Of a stretch of 64,000 bases of DNA, positions 63,674 to 64,000 are shown piece after piece. The notes beneath the pieces are model-generated. The model searched no databases, was not told the origin of the DNA, and was given only the letters and a program-made list of their open reading frames with translations. Position numbers and translations under genes: made by a program. This DNA is from Kineobactrum salinum. Its GTDB lineage: Bacteria; Pseudomonadota; Gammaproteobacteria; Pseudomonadales; Halieaceae. How positions within the stretch are numbered: position 1 is the stretch's first letter; the number at the start of each line of letters is the position of its first letter. The stretch spans positions 2,542,001-2,606,000 of the forward strand of contig NZ_CP048711.1 in assembly GCF_010669285.1 (NCBI RefSeq), in the 5' to 3' direction.

Positions 63674-63864
63674 TGTACGCTGTCCTTTCTCACGTGAATG
63701 TGTAGCGCCGCTGCGCCCACCTGCAGCGGATGATAGGGGCTGTCCGGTTCCGGTTTCCGTGCCCTGGCACACAAACCGGTGCCTTCGGTTTTGGGGGCAA
63801 TGCCCGCGCCGCGGCCGGCGGTGAAATTTTCAATCCGGCCGGCGTAAATGCGCTACCATGTCTC

Positions 63865-64000
63865 ATGGATGAAAACACCTCGCCACCGACTGGGTCACCC
63901 CAGGCGCCTGTCCAACCGCCGGAGCGCGCTCCACATTCGGTCAGGGAGCTGATCGCGATCGTGCTGGCCGGCCATCTGGGTGTGCGCAAGCGTGTACAGC
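63865..64000 (+). CDS. 5' end of a DUF2970-like protein (partial)
   Basis: From ATG 63865 the frame is open to the window end. The first 45 residues read an N-terminal Pro-rich stretch and then SVRELIAIVLAGHLGVRKRVQ, the opening of DUF2970 (a membrane-helix family with a GVRKRxQR-like motif). The rest is outside the window. Confidence 0.55.
   Translation, partial: MDENTSPPTGSPQAPVQPPERAPHSVRELIAIVLAGHLGVRKRVQ

Overview
The window reads as a high-GC gammaproteobacterial chromosome. The flanking genes (epmB, yghU, puuA/puuB, an hdfR-type LysR gene, yaeQ, a PA3496-type small protein, a TIGR02647-type small protein, a BetT-like BCCT carrier, dodecin) suggest a marine, Halieaceae-like organism. 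That placement is an inference from gene content; there is no rRNA in the window. I saw no rRNA, tRNA or CRISPR array.

Layout. (1) 1-3.2 kb: the 3' end of an unknown gene, a 30-bp-arm inverted repeat, epmB, a decayed IS66-family transposase, a yghU-type GST and an IS630-type N-terminal relic. (2) About 3.2-30.3 kb: an accessory catabolic island with a GntR/FCD regulator, an acyl-CoA ligase, three copies of an unusual amidohydrolase (two followed by intact NifU-like and HbpS/GlcG-like genes), a second unusual amidohydrolase with a DUF59 protein, three TonB-dependent receptors (one frameshifted), a SoxC-like molybdenum oxidoreductase with a c-type cytochrome, two GSTs, a Baeyer-Villiger monooxygenase and moaA. 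Between them lie many relics (CaiB, HMG-CoA lyase, NifU, BVMO, SoxC, receptor and amidohydrolase pieces). (3) 30.5-34.2 kb: an aldo/keto reductase, then a CaiB-type CoA-transferase overlapping an HMG-CoA-lyase-like gene. (4) 34.4-64 kb: ordinary chromosome (glycosyltransferase, putrescine catabolism, shikimate kinase, GcvT, HNH nuclease, FAH-family hydrolase, stress, signalling and envelope genes).

The most striking feature is regulatory. The same leader recurs in the island with two palindromes of the form ATTG-N4-CAAT, a constant 62 bp apart, the downstream one overlapping the -10 of a TTGACA/18-bp/TATTGT promoter. Five leaders have this exact arrangement (about 6.4, 10.7, 19.2, 22.2 and 29.8 kb). 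A sixth pair (4.2 kb, spacing 61 bp) lies between divergent HMG-CoA-lyase and CoA-transferase relics, and related sites precede the third receptor gene (25.5-25.7 kb). The GntR/FCD protein at 3.2-3.9 kb is the obvious candidate regulator. The three amidohydrolase copies look identical base for base although their flanks have diverged, so the island seems to have grown by duplication and to be kept uniform by recombination while other parts decay.

A plausible but unproven reading is uptake of a poorly soluble organic substrate by TonB receptors, then BVMO, GST, SoxC/cytochrome, acyl-CoA ligase and CoA-transferase/lyase steps. The paired amidohydrolases, which lack canonical metal-site residues, are accompanied by small proteins of the Fe-S-scaffold, DUF59 and haem-binding types. 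The substrate cannot be read from the sequence.
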